This document shows positions 1 through 13,342 of a DNA stretch of 64,000 bases, in pieces. Source of the stretch: DASUAS01 sp963809795 (lineage in GTDB: Bacteria; Actinomycetota; Acidimicrobiia; IMCC26256; DASPTH01); the NCBI GenBank assembly GCA_963809795.1, contig CAWELN010000009.1, forward strand, positions 186,001-250,000, written 5' to 3'. Every line of letters starts with the position of its first letter. The stretch's first letter is position 1. Below the pieces are notes generated by a model, which did no database searches, was not told the DNA's origin, and was given only the letters and a program-made list of their open reading frames with translations. Both the position numbers and the translations under genes were made by a program.

Positions 1-93
1 GTCACCGATCCCGAGCTCGCGGTCACGCCGGCCGAGGTCGACGGGAAGACGCTCCAGATGGGCAAGCGGAACTGGGTCCGGTTGCGGGCCTGA
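1..93 (+). CDS. C-terminal end of an unidentified protein (cut by the window edge)
   Basis: An open frame runs from base 1 to a TGA at 91-93 and encodes the last 30 residues of a protein whose start lies outside the window. The tail ends in a basic stretch (MGKRNWVRLRA). No family can be recognised from so short a piece. It converges on the small membrane protein gene on the other strand, with only about 20 bases between the two stops. Confidence 0.5.
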   Translation, partial: VTDPELAVTPAEVDGKTLQMGKRNWVRLRA

Positions 94-112
94 TCGTTGC
101 CCGCGGAGAACG

Positions 113-331
113 TCAGAGCAGGGCCAGCGTGACGACCCCGCCGATGGCGATGACGGCGATCACCACCACCGCGACCCAGAAGATCCAGCCCCTCGAGTGG
201 ACGCCGAAGTTGCCGACCACGTCGCGCTCGCCCGCGTGCAGGGTGTGGGAGTTCTCCGCCGGCGTCCCCACCTTGGCCAGGTGCTGGGGGCGCTGCCCCT
301 TGCGGCTCTTCTTGGCTCCGCTCGATCCCAT
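113..331 (-). CDS. Small single-pass membrane protein, function unknown
   Basis: The predicted protein has 72 residues when started at the ATG at 331-329; a longer frame is open upstream, but its extra residues look like leader sequence. The N-terminal half is basic and hydrophilic (starts MGSSGAKKSRKGQ). Residues about 48-72 form one transmembrane helix (WIFWVAVVVIAVIAIGGVV), giving a tail-anchored layout. I do not recognise a family. It lies just upstream of, and divergent from, the rRNA operon. Similar short basic-plus-one-helix proteins are common in actinobacteria. Confidence 0.55.
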   Translation of the reverse strand: MGSSGAKKSRKGQRPQHLAKVGTPAENSHTLHAGERDVVGNFGVHSRGWIFWVAVVVIAVIAIGGVVTLALL

Positions 332-376
332 GGGCGGGGAGACTAGCGCCGGAGCGCAGAAATTCGCGGTGACGAG

Positions 377-405
377 TTGCAGATCACCCAGGCAGCCCGT
401 AGTAT
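377..405 (+). promoter_or_regulatory. Candidate rRNA operon promoter
   Basis: TTGCAG at 377-382 and TAGTAT at 400-405 are separated by exactly 17 bases, a good fit to a housekeeping sigma-70-type promoter. It faces the 16S gene about 350 bases downstream, which leaves room for a long leader with processing signals. A second TTGACA at 439-444 has no matching -10 box. Confidence 0.5.
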
Positions 406-752
406 CTCCAATCCGCCCGGAGAACCATTTCCGGTGGATTGACACGGACGCTCCTGCCGACCCCGCCCCTCGCGGGAGTGGTGGAGGCAGAGGTGAGTGT
501 CGGCTCGGCGCTCGCGGGACGGTTGCGCGGCCTCAGGGTCGCCCGGCGTTCCGGTGTCGGGTGGTGGCTCCTTGAAAACGGAACAGTGACGCCAAAAGCC
601 AGTGCGGGCGTGTCGCGAGACACGTCATCATCAATTCCGCACGGCGAGACCCCCTCGGGGGCCGTCGTGCATGTTGCCGGAACGGGGCAGAAGTGACCCG
701 GACCGGCGGCTCTCCGATTTCAGGCTCCACCAGTTTTCCGGTGGGGTCGAAG
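406..752 (+). other. Leader region of the rRNA operon
   Basis: This stretch has no convincing gene and is best read as the transcribed 5' leader of the rRNA operon. It contains the 5' arm of the precursor-16S processing stem (567-591). The open frames that cross it have no coding character. Confidence 0.6.
567..591 (+). other. 5' arm of the pre-16S processing stem
   Basis: Bases 575-591 (AAAACGGAACAGTGACG) are the exact reverse complement of 2418-2434 in the 16S-23S spacer. GCTCC at 567-571 also pairs with GGAGC at 2437-2441. The two arms enclose the whole 16S gene, so they would form the long duplex that RNase III cuts to release precursor 16S rRNA. Confidence 0.8.
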
Positions 753-2278
<1,526 letters not shown>

Positions 2279-2417
2279 AGCACACTGCTCGAGTTGGGAT
2301 TCGTCTCCAGCTCGGGGAGCTCCCACGTCGATCACTGGTTAGTTGGCATTCGGATCCCTTCCGACCCCTCGCCCTGCTTGCAGGAGATGAGGCACCACCG
2401 GAACCCGGATCGCCTGA

Positions 2418-2441
2418 CGTCACTGTTCCGTTTTGAGGGAG
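2418..2441 (+). other. 3' arm of the pre-16S processing stem
   Basis: Bases 2418-2434 pair perfectly over 17 bp with 575-591, and 2437-2441 pair with 567-571. See the 5' arm upstream of 16S. Confidence 0.8.
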
Positions 2442-2568
2442 CAACCCTCGTACGGGAAGCACGCTCGAACTTGTCGCCGGCGGCCGCACAGGCCCGCCGG
2501 CGATGACCGCGAGCGCTCCCGGGACCCCCGACTCCACGGAGCAGGTTCCACGCGGCCCTTGAGAACTG

Positions 2569-2584
2569 CAGAGCGAGCACGAGC
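2569..2584 (+). other. 5' arm of the pre-23S processing stem
   Basis: CAGAGCGAGCACGAGC is the exact reverse complement of 6495-6510, just downstream of 23S. The pair encloses the 23S gene and should form the RNase III processing duplex for precursor 23S rRNA. Confidence 0.8.
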
Positions 2585-3772
2585 ATCTATTTACTTAGAT
2601 ACAGATACGTGAACAGAAGAAACGAACTCCCAAGCTACAAAGAGCCAACGGTGGATGCCTTGGCGCCAGATGCCGATGAAGGACGTGGACGGCTGCGATA
2701 AGCCACGGGGAGCTGCCTATCAAGCTTCGATCCGTGGATCTCCGAATGGGGAAACCCGGCAAGGGTCATGCCTTGTCACCCCCGCCTGAACACATAGGGC
2801 GGGAGGAGGGAACCGGGGGAACTGAAACATCTCAGTACCCCGAGGAAGAGAAAACAACCGTGACTCCCCGAGTAGCGGCGAGCGAAACGGGACGAGCCTA
2901 AACCGCTGCAGTGGTACAGCCTGTCGGCGATGCTGCAGCGGGGTCGTGGGACCCACTGGGAAGTGCGACAGAACTTCCATGGAGTTACCAAGTCGATGCC
3001 TAGCGGAAGCGTTGTGGAACCTCGCGCCGCAGAGGGTAAGAGCCCCGTACGCGAAAGTCATCGACCTCCAAGTGGTGTTCCCGAGTAGCACGGAATCCGG
3101 GAAAGTCCGTGTGAATCCGCGAGGACCACCTCGTAAGGCTAAGTACACGCTGGCGACCGATAGTGCACGAGTACCGTGAGGGAAGGGTGAAAAGAACCCC
3201 GGGAGGGGAGTGAAATAGAACCTGAAACCGTTGGCTTACAAGCCGTCAAAGCGTCGTCGTCGGACTTTGGTCCGGCGGCCGTGATGGCGTGCCTTTTGAA
3301 GAATGAGCCTGCGAGTTACCGTTCGTGGCGAGGTTAACCCGAGAGGGGGAGCCGGAGCGAAAGCGAGTCTGAACAGGGCGTTCAGTCGCGGGCGGTAGAC
3401 CCGAAGCCGAGTGATCTATCCATGGGCAGGCTGAAGCGAGGGTAAGACCTCGTGGAGGGCCGAACCCACCAAGGTTGAAAACTTGGGGGATGACCTGTGG
3501 TTAGGGGTGAAAGGCCAAGCAAACTCGGTGATAGCTGGTTCTCCCCGAAATGCATTTAGGTGCAGCGTCGTGTGTTCAGTGCCGGAGGTAGAGCACTGGA
3601 TGGTCTAGGGGGCCTACAAGCTTACCGAAATCAGCCAAACTCCGAATGCCGGTACTCCAGAGCACGGCAGTGAGACTATGGGGGATAAGCTTCATAGTCG
3701 AGAGGGAAACAGCCCAGAACGCCAGCTAAGGCCCCAAATTCTGTGCTCAGTGGTAAAGGATGTGGGATTGCC

Positions 3773-3810
<38 letters not shown>

Positions 3811-4686
3811 GAAAGAGTGCGTAACAGCTCACTGGTCGAGTGATCCTGCGCCGACAATGTAACGGGGCTCAAGCACAGAGCCGAAGCTGCGTCATTTGTC
3901 GATCTTCGGATCGACTGATGGGTAGGGGAGCGTCGATCTCAGCCGTGAAGCGGCCGCGTGAGCGGTCGTGGAGCGTGGTCGAGTGCGAATGCAGGTATGA
4001 GTAGCGAACGAGGGGGGAGGAACCCCTCCGCCGAATGCCCAAGGGTTCCTGGGGAAGGCTCATCCGCCCAGGGTTAGTCGGGAGCTAAGGCGAGGCCGAA
4101 AGGCGTAGTCGATGCACAACAGGTTGATATTCCTGTACCACCATGTTCGCGCCCAACCCAATCCAGGTTGCTAAGGGGATGGCTTCGGCCGAACCGAACC
4201 ACTTGGTGACGGGTAGCGAAGGGGGGACGCAGGAGGGTAGGTCTACCGGGCGCTGGTTGTACCCGGGGTAAGCAGGTAGGCGGTCCCATAGGCAAATCCG
4301 TGGGGCTCAACGCCGAGATGCGATGCCGAACCGATTCAGGTGAAGTGACTGATCCCATGCTGCCGAGAAAAGCCTCTAGCGAGCGAACATGGTGCCCGTA
4401 CCCCAAACCGACTCAGGTGGGCACGTAGAGAATACGAAGGCGATCGGGAGAACTCTGGTTAAGGAACTCGGCAAAATGCCCCCGTAACTTCGGGAGAAGG
4501 GGGGCCTTAGTAGGGTGACGGACCTCGCGTCCAGAGCCCGAGGAGGCCGCAGAGACCAGGGCCAAGCGACTGTTTACTAAAAACACAGGTGCGTGCAAAG
4601 TCGAAAGACGACGTATACGCACTGACGCCTGCCCGGTGCCGGAAGGTTACGGGGAAGGGTTAGCCGCAAGGCGAAGCTCTGAACCT

Positions 4687-5603
<917 letters not shown>

Positions 5604-5803
5604 AGATGCTCGTTTCCCGCAGAAGGACGGAAAGACCCCGTGGACCTTCACTACAGTTTGATGTTGGTTTTCGGTACATGCTGTGTAGGATAGGTGGGAG
5701 TCTGGGAAGCCGGGGCGTCAGCCTCGGTGGAGACGCCGTTGAAATACCACCCTTCATGTATTGGGAATCTAACCTGGGCCCGTAATCCGGGTCGGGGACA
5801 GCG

Positions 5804-5860
<57 letters not shown>

Positions 5861-6060
5861 TGGTTCCCTCAGCCTGGTTGGCCATCAGGCGTTGAGCGTA
5901 AAGGCACAAGGGAGCTTGACTGCGAGACCTACAAGTCGAGCAGGTGCGAAAGCAGGGCTTAGTGACCCGGCCGTGGCGTGTGGAAGCGCGGTCGATCAAC
6001 GGATAAAAGGTACCCCGGGGATAACAGGCTTATCTTGCCCAAGAGTCCACATCGACGGCA

Positions 6061-6099
<39 letters not shown>

Positions 6100-6109
6100 G
6101 TGAAGCATC

Positions 6110-6143
<34 letters not shown>

Positions 6144-6308
6144 TACGCGAGCTGGGTTTAGAACGTCGCGAGACAGTTCGGTCCCTATCCTCTGCGGGCG
6201 TAGGAGATTTGAGGGGAGCTGTCCCTAGTACGAGAGGACCGGGACGGACGCAGCTCTGGTGTGCCAGTTGTCTTGCCAAAGGCACGGCTGGTTGGCTACC
6301 TGCGGAAA

Positions 6309-6342
<34 letters not shown>

Positions 6343-6494
6343 GCCTCGAGATGAGATCTCCCACTGGGTTAACCAGGTAAGGCCCCTGGTAGACGACCAG
6401 GTTGATAGGCCGGAGGTGTACGCACGGTGACGTGTTCAGCCGACCGGTACTAATCGGCCGAGGGCTTGGGTTCTTTCTTCTCTTTGCGTACCCA

Positions 6495-6510
6495 GCTCGT
6501 GCTCGCTCTG
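6495..6510 (+). other. 3' arm of the pre-23S processing stem
   Basis: GCTCGTGCTCGCTCTG pairs over 16 bp with 2569-2584 in the 16S-23S spacer, closing the processing stem around 23S. Confidence 0.8.
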
Positions 6511-6564
6511 GAGCTCTCGATGAGGGCTTTGACAACTGAATCTGTGCCCTCGTGGCACCAAGGT

Positions 6565-6682
6565 TTCCGGTGACAATTGCGGCGGGGAAACACCCGTTCC
6601 CATCCCGAACACGGAAGTGAAGACCGCCAGCGCCGATGGTACTTGGGGGGGAACCCCCTGGGAGAGTAGGTCGTCGCCGGGA
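6565..6682 (+). rRNA. rrf: 5S ribosomal RNA
   Basis: The 118-base gene starts near TTCCGGTGAC and ends near GTCGCCGGGA, which pair as helix I. The internal CCCATCCCGAACACGGAAGTG is the conserved loop A to helix III region. It sits about 90 bases after 23S in the usual 16S-23S-5S order. Confidence 0.93.
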
Positions 6683-6689
6683 TTTCTCG

Positions 6690-6731
6690 GACGCCCCCGC
6701 CGCGCGAGTGATCGCATGCGGCGGGGGCGTC
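6690..6731 (+). terminator. Terminator hairpin after the rRNA operon
   Basis: A perfect 14-bp inverted repeat, GACGCCCCCGCCGC at 6690-6703 and GCGGCGGGGGCGTC at 6718-6731, with a 14-base loop lies 8 bases after 5S. There is no T-tract, which is typical of hairpin terminators in high-GC actinobacteria. Confidence 0.75.
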
Positions 6732-6801
6732 GTCGCGCCCGGGATCCCACGCGGGTCGGTACGCTCGGAAGCCCTCTCGACACGATCGGATCAGCACCGA
6801 C

Positions 6802-7869
6802 ATGGCAGACGAACGACGCGGCGGCAGCCGGCAGGGACGCCCACCGGCGAAGCGGCGTGGGGGGTCGGCCACCGGTCGCGGGAACGCGGCCGGCCGTGGA
6901 GGAAGCCAGGGCGGTCGCACCGGCGGCGCCGGCACACGGGGCCAGGGCCAAGGCAAGGGCAAGGGCAAGGGTCAGGACCCGGCCCGGCGTGGCGGCGCCG
7001 GCCGCTCCGATCGCACGGACCACCGGGACCGGACCGAGCGCGCCGGCGGCGGGTTCGGCCCGTACCCCGTCGACCGGCGCGACGAGGAGACCCGCGAGCG
7101 CCGGAACACCCGCGGGGGCGCCGACGCCCGCTCGGCGAGCGATCGGCCCGCGCTCCGGACCGTCGGCAAGCGCACCGAGCGCGACACCACCCCGCGCCAG
7201 TCACGGCGGGCCCAGCCGTCGGCGCCCACCCGCCGGCGGCGCAAGCGCGGTCCGTCCGACGTGCAGCAGGAGATGGCGAAGGTCGCGGGCCGCAACGCCA
7301 ACCGGGCGCTCGGCACGCTCATGGCCGCCGCCGACGCCTTCGCCCACGACCGCGAGCGGGAGACGCTGCGCATCCTGCGCCCGCTGCGGGAGCAGCTGCC
7401 CGACTCGCCGAGCGTGCGCGAGCTCACCGGCCTCGCCCAGTACCGCATCGGCAACTACGCCGCCGCGGCGAAGGAGCTCGAGGCCTACGCCGATCTGAGC
7501 GACTCGGTCGACCAGAACCCGGTGCTCATGGACTGCTACCGGGCGCAGCGGCGGTGGCGCAAGGTCGAGGAGCTCTGGTTGGAGCTGGCCTCGGTGTCGC
7601 CGTCGGCCGAGCTCGTCGCCGAGGGCCGCATCGTCTACGCGGGCGCGCTGGCCGACCAGGGTCGCCTGCCCGAGGCGCTCGCCCTGCTCCGGAAGCGGGC
7701 CGAACCGGTGAAGACCCCGAAGGAGCACCACCTCCGGCTGTGGTACGCGCTCGCCGACCTCGAGGAGCGGGCCGGCAACCTGGCCCGGGCCCGCGAGCTC
7801 TTCCACCAGGTGCGACGCGCCGATCCCGCCTTCGCCGACGTCGCCGAGCGCCTCGCCACGCTCGGATGA
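6802..7869 (+). CDS. TPR-repeat protein with a long basic disordered N-terminus
   Basis: The 355-residue protein has two parts. Residues 1 to about 150 are low-complexity and rich in Gly, Arg, Lys and Gln (short G-K and G-R runs near residue 50), so they are probably disordered and may bind nucleic acid. Residues about 155-350 are alpha-helical and repetitive (for example YRIGNYAAAAKELEAY and AGNLARARELFHQVRRADP), as in tetratricopeptide repeats used for protein contacts. There are no catalytic motifs, signal peptide or membrane helix. It is the first gene after the rRNA operon, and a TACGCT -10-like box lies about 25 bases upstream. The binding partner is unknown. Confidence 0.7.
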   Translation: MADERRGGSRQGRPPAKRRGGSATGRGNAAGRGGSQGGRTGGAGTRGQGQGKGKGKGQDPARRGGAGRSDRTDHRDRTERAGGGFGPYPVDRRDEETRERRNTRGGADARSASDRPALRTVGKRTERDTTPRQSRRAQPSAPTRRRRKRGPSDVQQEMAKVAGRNANRALGTLMAAADAFAHDRERETLRILRPLREQLPDSPSVRELTGLAQYRIGNYAAAAKELEAYADLSDSVDQNPVLMDCYRAQRRWRKVEELWLELASVSPSAELVAEGRIVYAGALADQGRLPEALALLRKRAEPVKTPKEHHLRLWYALADLEERAGNLARARELFHQVRRADPAFADVAERLATLG

Positions 7870-7873
7870 GGGC

Positions 7874-8536
7874 GTGAGGCTCCCCGACGCCGCGCACCGG
7901 GACCACCCGTGGCGCATCCACGCCATCGCCCCGGACTTCACGGTGGAGGACGTCTGGGCCCTCCCCGTGCACGGTGATGCCGAGGACTTCCGGCGGCTCG
8001 TCGAGCTGATGGTCTCCTCGGATCCGGCCAACGCCCGGTCGCGCCCGACCCGCGCGCTCTGGCGGCTCCGCGACGGGCTCGGCCGGACGCTCCGGCTCGG
8101 CCGCATCGCCGCCCCGGCCGAGGCCGGCGGCACCCTCCCGATCCCCGGCACGCACGAGACCTCCCTGGCGCCGCGGCTCCCCGATGATCTGCGGGGCACG
8201 GCGGCCGGTGTCGAGTTCGTCTCGCTCCCATTCACACCCCTCTATCGCACCGACGTTGAGTTCGCGGCCGAGCTGTCGAACCCGACCGTCCACGGCGTGA
8301 TGCACCTCGGGTGGGTCGATCAGGGCGACGGCCGACCCGACGGGCGGCGCTACCAGGGACGGATGGCGGTCTTGGTGAAGCCGCGCGGTCGGCTCGGCGA
8401 GGTGTACATGGCGCTGATCAAGCCGTTCCGGCACACGATCGTCTACCCGGCCCTCCTGCGCCAGATCGAACGATCCTGGGACGGTCCGGCGCGCGCCGCG
8501 CACGCGTCGGCGGCGGCGCGGCGCGCCGATCGATGA
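7874..8536 (+). CDS. DUF2867 family protein
   Basis: The 220-residue protein begins at a GTG four bases after the preceding stop, so it is probably co-transcribed with the TPR gene. The pattern HPWRIHAIAPDFTVEDVWALP at the start, SLPFTPLYRTD in the middle and VYMALIKPFRH near the end match the DUF2867 family as I know it. That family has no assigned reaction; it is sometimes found fused to NAD-binding oxidoreductases. There is no signal peptide or membrane helix. Confidence 0.7.
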   Translation: MRLPDAAHRDHPWRIHAIAPDFTVEDVWALPVHGDAEDFRRLVELMVSSDPANARSRPTRALWRLRDGLGRTLRLGRIAAPAEAGGTLPIPGTHETSLAPRLPDDLRGTAAGVEFVSLPFTPLYRTDVEFAAELSNPTVHGVMHLGWVDQGDGRPDGRRYQGRMAVLVKPRGRLGEVYMALIKPFRHTIVYPALLRQIERSWDGPARAAHASAAARRADR

Positions 8537-8631
8537 CCGTCGTACCCCCGTCGTAGGGTCGGCACCGACCTCCCCGTCACACCTTCCCCCGCCGAGAGAT
8601 CCGGACCCGGATCGGTTCCGAGGGGAAGGCC

Positions 8632-9012
8632 ATGTCCTCGATCACCAACGTCACCGCCGTCAACCTGGGCGTGCTGTGCGGCCCGTGCTCGGCGCCGCCC
8701 GAGCTGCGCGTCCTCGAGTCGGGCACCCGCCTCGCCACCCTGGCGATCCGGTGCCCGGCGGGCCCCGCCGGCGACGAGCGCGCCACGTCGGTGCCCGTCA
8801 CCGTCTGGGATCCGCCCGCCTGGATCGACACCCTGGAGGCCGGGGAGGTCCTCGTCGTGGTCGGGCGCCTGCGCCGGCGCTTCTACCAGCGGCCGGGCGG
8901 CGTGGGCTCGCGGGTCGACGTCGAGGCCGAGCTGGTCGGTCGGGCGCGTGATCGTCGCCGGATCGACGCTGCGCTCCGCAAGGCGCTCCGGGCGTTGGAG
9001 GTGCTGGAGTGA
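8632..9012 (+). CDS. Short single-stranded DNA-binding protein (OB fold)
   Basis: The 126-residue protein has the SSB-type OB-fold pattern: NLGVLCGPCSAPPELRVL, then TVWDPPAWIDTLEAGEVLVVVGRLRRRF, then SRVDVEAELVG. It is short and lacks the Gly-rich linker and acidic tail (DDDIPF-like) with which the replication SSB recruits partners. It therefore resembles the accessory SSB paralogues seen in actinobacteria, often tied to recombination or competence. It stands alone between the DUF2867 gene and korA. Start at ATG 8632; a TAGGGT -10-like box lies upstream near 8553. Confidence 0.75.
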   Translation: MSSITNVTAVNLGVLCGPCSAPPELRVLESGTRLATLAIRCPAGPAGDERATSVPVTVWDPPAWIDTLEAGEVLVVVGRLRRRFYQRPGGVGSRVDVEAELVGRARDRRRIDAALRKALRALEVLE

Positions 9013-9072
9013 CACCGGGCGCAACACGGGCGCGCGGGGCGCCCGCATCCCGGGACGGGCGCGCGCCCTCGG

Positions 9073-9078
9073 TACACT
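9073..9078 (+). promoter_or_regulatory. Candidate -10 box for korAB
   Basis: TACACT fits the actinobacterial TANNNT -10 pattern and lies 54 bases before the korA start. No good -35 box is visible. Confidence 0.35.
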
Positions 9079-9132
9079 CGAAAGCACCACAACCATTTCC
9101 CACATGAGCCCACACAACGAGGTGAGGGACGC

Positions 9133-10984
9133 GTGACCGCGACACCCGAGACCAGAACGCTCGAGCCCGAGAGCCTGAACGAGGTCGTCATCCGGTTCGC
9201 CGGCGACTCCGGCGACGGCATGCAGCTCACCGGCGACCGCTTCACCGACGTCAGCGCGGTGTTCGGCAACGACCTGGCGACCATGCCGAACTACCCGGCC
9301 GAGATCCGGGCGCCGGCCGGCACCATCGCCGGCGTCTCCTCCTTCCAGGTGCACATCTCCGACCACGACATCGTCACGCCGGGCGACGCCCCCAACGTCC
9401 TCGTGGCCATGAACCCCGCGGCGCTCAAGGCCAACCTGGCCGAGCTGCCGCCGGGCTCCACCATCCTCGTCAACTCGGACGCCTTCGACGACCGCAACCT
9501 CACCAAGGTCGGCTACGACGCCAACCCGCTCGACAACGGCTCGCTCGCCTCGTACCACGTCGTGCAGGTACCGATGACGAGCCTCACGCTCGAAGCCTGC
9601 AAGGAGCTCGGGGTCAAGCCGCGCGACGCCGAGCGGTCGAAGAACTTCTTCGCCCTCGGCCTGATCTCGTGGATGTACACCCGGCCGGTCGACCCGACCC
9701 TCGAGTGGATCGAGCAGAAGTTCTCGTCCCGCCCGCAGGTGCGCGACGCCAACCTCGCCGCGTTCAAGGCCGGGCTGCACTTCGGCGAGACCGCCGAGCT
9801 GCTCGAGCACTACCAGATCCAGCCCGCGAAGCTCGACCCTGGTCGCTACCGCAACATCACCGGCAACCTCGCGGTGGCCTACGGCCTGATCGCCGCCGCT
9901 CAGCAGGCGAGCTTGCCGATCCTGTACGCCTCGTACCCGATCACCCCGGCGTCCGACATCCTCCACGAGCTGTCGAAGCACAAGAACTTCGGCATCCGCA
10001 CGCTCCAGGCGGAGGACGAGATCGCGGCCGCCGCGGTCGCCGTCGGCGCCGCGTTCGCCGGTCAGCTCGGCATCACCGCCACCAGCGGTCCCGGCCTCGA
10101 CCTGAAGTCGGAGGCGCTCGGCCTCGCGATCAGCCTCGAGCTCCCGCTCGTGGTGATCGACGTGCAGCGGGGTGGGCCGTCGACCGGCCTGCCCACCAAG
10201 ACCGAGCAGTCCGACCTGCTCCTCGCGATGTACGGCCGCCACGGCGAGTCGCCGCTGCCGATCGTGGCCGCGTACTCGCCGAGCCACTGCTTCGCGGCGG
10301 CGTTCGAGGCGGTCCGCATCGCGCTGAAGTTCCGCACCCCGGTGATCCTGCTCACCGACGGGTACGTGGCCAACGGGTCCGAGCCGTGGAAGCTGCCCGA
10401 CATCGACGCGCTGCCCGACATCTCGGTGCCGTTCGCGACCGAGCCCAACCATGACGGCGAGTTCTGGCCCTACCTGCGCGACGAGGAGACGCTGGCGCGG
10501 CCCTGGGCCATCCCCGGCACCCCCGGCCTGATGCACCGCATCGGCGGCATCGAGAAGCAGGACGGCACCGGCAACGTCAACTACGACCCCGCCAACCACG
10601 AGCTCATGACCCACATCCGGGCCGACAAGGTGGCGCGGGTGGCGGCCGACATCCCGCCGGTCGAGGTGGAGGGCGACGCCGACGCCGACCTGCTGGTGCT
10701 CGGGTGGGGGAGCACGTGGGGCCCGATCAGCGAGGCCGTCCGCCGCGTGCGGGCGACCGGCGCCAAGGTGGCGCACGCTCACCTCGCGCACCTCAACCCG
10801 TTCCCGAACAACCTGGGCGAGGTCCTCGCCCGCTACCCCAAGCTGCTCGTCCCGGAGATGAACCTCGGCCAGCTGTCGAAGCTGGTGCGGGCGGAGTACC
10901 TGGTCGACGCCAGGTCGCTGACCAAGGTGCAGGGCCTGCCCTTCAGCGCCACCGAGATCGAGCGCGAGATCGTGGAGATGATCG

Positions 10985-10992
<8 letters not shown>
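9133..10992 (+). CDS. korA: 2-oxoacid:ferredoxin oxidoreductase, alpha subunit (KorA type)
   Basis: This is the large subunit of a thiamine-diphosphate enzyme that converts a 2-oxoacid, most likely 2-oxoglutarate, plus CoA to the acyl-CoA while reducing ferredoxin. The 619-residue protein is a gamma-alpha fusion. The N-terminal gamma domain carries GDSGDGMQLTGDRF (about residues 24-37), and the pyrimidine-binding alpha domain begins near residue 230 (YASYPITPASDIL, then QAEDEIAAAAVAVGAAFAG). A C-terminal transketolase-like domain follows. It overlaps korB by 8 bases. Start at GTG 9133. In many actinobacteria this pair replaces or supplements 2-oxoglutarate dehydrogenase. Substrate choice between 2-oxoglutarate and pyruvate is inferred from the family, not from a visible residue. 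Confidence 0.92.
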
Positions 10993-12043
<1,051 letters not shown>

Positions 12044-12095
12044 GAGATGCAGCGGAGCCGTGCCCGGAGGGCGGGACGGCGTAGCGGAATCGACC
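12044..12095 (+). repeat. Dispersed GC-rich palindromic repeat, copy A
   Basis: This element begins GAGATGCAGCGGAGCCG and ends GGCGTAGCGGAATCGACC. It differs from copy B at 23264-23316 by only a couple of changes near the centre. It can fold into a hairpin around GCCCGGAGGGC. It fills the gap between the convergent korB and DUF1015 genes, so it may also serve as a terminator. Confidence 0.75.
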
Positions 12096-12127
12096 GTTTG
12101 AGCCGCCCGTCAGATCGTCGCCGACCT

Positions 12128-13342
12128 TCAGTCGAGGCTGCGGAACACCATCCCGGTGCGCGGCTTCGGCGCGAAGAAGGTGGTCTTCTCCGGCATGCGC
12201 AGATCGGCCGCGGCCGCGGCGCGGATGGTGTCGACGGTGACCGGTCGTAACAGCACCGCGGCGTCGGCGTCGCCCTTCTCGACCTGCGCGGCCACCGCGA
12301 CCGCGTCGTTGCGGTAGGCGAGCGACACCCCGGGCACGGCGGGGAGCACCCCGGCGTCGAAGCGCGCCGAGTCGACGTCACGCAGCTCCTCGGGGAAGGC
12401 GTCCATGCGGGCCTCCAGCTCCGCCTCCGGGAGCAGCAGCGCCAGCCCGTCGCGGTCGACGAGGCCGAGCCCGCCGCTCTCGCGCATGGCGACCTCGAGC
12501 GCGGCCACGCCCTCGGGCGCGTTGGCGCCGGCCGCGTCGACCCGGAACGGGCCGGCCAGCGCGGCGCGCAGGTCGATCCCGCCGACGCCATCGAGCAGGC
12601 GGTGGATCGCTCGCACGCACAGCTGCCCGGGGGCGAGCTCCACCACCAGGGTCATGATCCCGTCGGCGCCGGGATCGTCGACGCCGGCGGCGCGTCGCTC
12701 GGCGCGGTACGTGGTGGCGGTCTCGAACCGGTGGTGGCCGTCGGCGAGCACGAGGCGGGCGCCGGCGACCGCGGCGCGGATCGCCTCCATGCGCTCCGGG
12801 TCGGTGATGCGCCACAGCGAGTGGTGGAAGCCGTCCTCGTCGGTGGCGGTGGCGAAGGGTGCGTCGGGGAGATCGGCATGGGCCTGCGCCAGCAGGGTCG
12901 AGAGCCCGGTGGCCAGGGAGAGCCCCCAGATCGGGTCGAGGTTGGCGCGGGTGGCGCGCAGCAGCTCGAGGCGGTCGCTCTTCGCCTTCGGCAGCGTGCG
13001 CTCGTGCGGCATCACCTCGCCGGGCTCGTGGCCGAGACCCAGCGCGCCGATCACCCCGGTGGTGCGCTGCGGGAGGCCGTCGTGACCGGTGAAGTCCATG
13101 CGGTAGAGGGAGAACGTCGGGGAGTCGTCGGTGACGAGCACGCCCTCGGCGCGCCACCGGCCCAGCGTCGCGGCGGCCCCGTCGTACGAGTCCGGGAGGA
13201 TCAGCCGCACCGAATTGTGGGGGTCGCGCGCGGTGAGCGCAGCGCGCGCCTCGGGTTCGATCACGTCGTAGGGTGGGGCGCTGACGGCGGTGATGTCGGC
13301 GGCGGGGTAGCGGATTCCGGGGAAGGGAAGAAATTCGGGCAC
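12128..13342 (-). CDS. DUF1015 domain protein
   Basis: The 404-residue protein matches DUF1015 in length and pattern. It opens with LPFPGIRYPAADITAVSAPPYD, contains VMPHERTLPKAKSDRLELLRA near residue 125 and LADGHHRFETATTYR near residue 200. The family is widespread and often called a SerC-like or uncharacterised protein; its reaction is unproven. The conserved DGHHR box suggests a phosphate- or metal-dependent active site, which is only an inference. Start at GTG 13342, with no clear ribosome binding site. It is transcribed against korAB and away from the TPR gene. Confidence 0.8.
   Translation of the reverse strand: MPEFLPFPGIRYPAADITAVSAPPYDVIEPEARAALTARDPHNSVRLILPDSYDGAAATLGRWRAEGVLVTDDSPTFSLYRMDFTGHDGLPQRTTGVIGALGLGHEPGEVMPHERTLPKAKSDRLELLRATRANLDPIWGLSLATGLSTLLAQAHADLPDAPFATATDEDGFHHSLWRITDPERMEAIRAAVAGARLVLADGHHRFETATTYRAERRAAGVDDPGADGIMTLVVELAPGQLCVRAIHRLLDGVGGIDLRAALAGPFRVDAAGANAPEGVAALEVAMRESGGLGLVDRDGLALLLPEAELEARMDAFPEELRDVDSARFDAGVLPAVPGVSLAYRNDAVAVAAQVEKGDADAAVLLRPVTVDTIRAAAAADLRMPEKTTFFAPKPRTGMVFRSLD

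Noticed and set aside
439..444. TTGACA as a second rRNA promoter
   Set aside because: No TANNNT box lies 16-19 bases downstream; that stretch is CCCCGCCCCTCG.
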